DNA from: Bacteroidota bacterium
GTDB lineage: Bacteria; Bacteroidota; Bacteroidia; Chitinophagales; Chitinophagaceae
DNA length: 8,017 bases
Reading direction: 5' to 3'
Assembly (NCBI GenBank): GCA_947461015.1
Contig: CANHIR010000085.1
Coordinates: 1 to 8,017, forward strand
In this document: in pieces, positions 6,707 through 8,017 of the stretch
How positions within the stretch are numbered: position 1 is the first letter of the stretch
Layout: each line of letters opens with the position of its first letter
Notes under the pieces: generated by a model
The model's database searches: none
Told to the model about the DNA's origin: nothing
What the model saw: the letters and a program-made list of their open reading frames with translations, nothing else
Program-made: the position numbers and the translations under genes

Positions 6707-8017
6707 TTACCAAACAATGGTTGAAGCCGATTGCGCTGGCATTTCAAAAACAATTTGTTTATTACCTTCCAATATTTTAACCTTTTGGCTCGCTCCGGTA
6801 TTCACTACTAAATTAGCTTTTTTGCCATTTGCAAGTAAAAATCCTGTGCACTTTATACTTCCCATATTAGATGTAGTGGCTACTCTTTGGGAACCAACAG
6901 GAATGTATTTAGAAGCCTGGCCAATGATATAATAACTCACATTTCTTGAAATTGTATCTCCCTGAATGGTAAATGCCCCTTTACATTCGGTACAGCCTCC
7001 AATGGTATGAGGATTAAATTTTGCATCAGCCGCCAAATTCCACTCTATCACTGCCGATGACCAATTGTTTATGGTTCCAATAACAATATGCTCTAAATGC
7101 CACATTAAATCACCACCAAAGTCCCCCTTTGCACCGGTCCACTGTTCCGTAAATAATATTTTTTTATCAGGGTGTGCATTGTGCACTTCCGATAAAGCAG
7201 CTTCTTGGCCAAGGTATAAATGAAATGCTGTTCCGCTTGCATAGGATTTTGCAGTAGCATCATTTAATACGGCAATTGGATAATTTGGATGATCGGCATT
7301 GTGATCGTATAAAATCACTTCCGTTTTTACATTAGCCGCCTTAAACTGGGGGCCAATATAATTAGCCAAAAAATCCTTTTGCTCATTTGCATCCATTAAC
7401 AAGCTTGGATTATTACCCCCATGCTCTGGTTCATTTTGTAAAGTAACGGAAGTAATTGGAATGCCCTGCTTTTGCATTGCTTGAATATACTTTATAAAAT
7501 AGTTCGCATAACTAGCATAATATTGCTTTAACAAATTACCACCCATACTTACACCGTTTGATTTCATCCAAGTAGGCGGTGACCAAGGAGAAGCCATTAT
7601 TTTTAAAGCAGGATTAATAGCCAAAGCCTTTTTAAGTATCGGAATTAAATGAAGGGTATCCTCACTTAAACTAAATTTTAATAATAAAGAATCGGTTTCT
7701 CCTTTTTGCAAGTCGTCATAACTAAATACATGTGCATCTAAATCGGAGGCGCCAATGCTTATGCGAACATAACTTACACCTAAAGCATCTTTTCCGCTTC
7801 CAAATATTTCATTAAGTAACGCACTTTTTTTAGCTTCAGGCAACTGATCAATCAACATAGCAGACCCGCCCGTTAAACCAAAGCCGAAACCTTCCATTTT
7901 TTGAAACTTTTTGCTAGCATCCATTTGAATGGTTGCAACCGTTGCATCCGTAGTGGTTAAAGTCGTAGCTTTTAATTGCGTCTCTTTAAATCTTTCAGCG
8001 CCATTCGCAGATGTAGT
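6707..8017 (-). CDS. GH30 family glycosidase, N-terminus beyond the window
   Basis: A glycoside hydrolase family 30 (clan A) enzyme, 436 residues visible. The first ATG in view (at 7924) is not the start: the frame is open to base 8017, and the upstream codons lead into I-Q-M-D-A-S-K-K-F-Q-K-M-E-G-F-G-F-G-L-T, the conserved beta strand at the start of the GH30 core. The signal peptide and true start lie to the right. Motifs are SPWSPPTWMKSNG (7553-7591), TLQNEPEH with the acid/base Glu (codon 7430-7432), FTEQWTG with the nucleophile Glu (codon 7145-7147), EWNLAAD, and GGCTECKG, whose paired cysteines may form a disulfide in an exported protein. The last 75 or so residues form the usual beta-rich side domain. 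Known GH30 activities include glucosylceramidase, beta-1,6-glucanase and beta-xylosidase. Pairing with a downstream GH3 beta-glucosidase makes a beta-glucan or beta-glucoside target plausible. The exact subfamily is not resolved. Confidence 0.9.
   Translation of the reverse strand, partial: TTSANGAERFKETQLKATTLTTTDATVATIQMDASKKFQKMEGFGFGLTGGSAMLIDQLPEAKKSALLNEIFGSGKDALGVSYVRISIGASDLDAHVFSYDDLQKGETDSLLLKFSLSEDTLHLIPILKKALAINPALKIMASPWSPPTWMKSNGVSMGGNLLKQYYASYANYFIKYIQAMQKQGIPITSVTLQNEPEHGGNNPSLLMDANEQKDFLANYIGPQFKAANVKTEVILYDHNADHPNYPIAVLNDATAKSYASGTAFHLYLGQEAALSEVHNAHPDKKILFTEQWTGAKGDFGGDLMWHLEHIVIGTINNWSSAVIEWNLAADAKFNPHTIGGCTECKGAFTIQGDTISRNVSYYIIGQASKYIPVGSQRVATTSNMGSIKCTGFLLANGKKANLVVNTGASQKVKILEGNKQIVFEMPAQSASTIVW

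Noticed and set aside
6094..6932. Two plus-strand open frames in the GH3 and GH30 region (6094-6291 and 6717-6932)
   Set aside because: Both are short, antisense to conserved glycosidase sequence and carry no motif.

Overview
The window looks like a chromosomal segment of a Bacteroidota bacterium, most likely close to the Chitinophagaceae. Supporting signs are the AT-rich DNA, A/T-rich leaders without clear Shine-Dalgarno sequences, a MetZ-type sulfhydrylase, a nucleoside-permease-type MFS transporter next to a Gfo/Idh/MocA dehydrogenase, a Nudix/winged-helix regulator of the kind known from Bacteroidetes sugar control, and a GH30 + GH3 glycosidase pair. The genus is an inference from gene content only.

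Layout. Plus strand, left to right: (1) the C-terminal two thirds of an O-succinylhomoserine sulfhydrylase (metZ-like), cut by the left edge and closed by a strong terminator; (2) a complete nucleoside:H+ symporter-family MFS permease (940-2163), preceded by a perfect 10-bp inverted repeat and followed by a terminator; (3) a complete Gfo/Idh/MocA oxidoreductase (2245-3435), followed by a perfect 12-bp terminator hairpin; (4) a Nudix-fold plus winged-helix transcriptional regulator whose likely start is 3488 rather than the upstream ATG at 3449, ending in a hairpin that contains its own stop codon. Minus strand, right to left: (5) a GH30 glycosidase truncated by the right edge (the frame stays open to base 8017), then (6) a complete periplasmic GH3 beta-glucosidase of the BglX type, 72 bases downstream and probably in the same transcript. 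The two strands converge at about 4274-4357, where a second, AT-rich hairpin lies.

How the genes may work together. The methionine gene is a housekeeping neighbour. The remainder reads as a small carbohydrate locus. The exported GH30 and GH3 enzymes would shorten a beta-glucan or related glycan to monosaccharide or small glycosides. The MFS permease could import a small sugar or glycoside, the Gfo/Idh/MocA enzyme could oxidise it, and the catalytically degenerate Nudix regulator could sense a sugar and control the set. This link is inferred from adjacency; no SusC/SusD pair is in view and no substrate can be read from the sequence. There are no RNA genes, insertion sequences, CRISPR arrays or stretches over 300 bases without a gene. 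I see no clearly undescribed system; the most useful points are two start-site corrections, the hairpins placed over gene ends, and the regulator-centred sugar locus.
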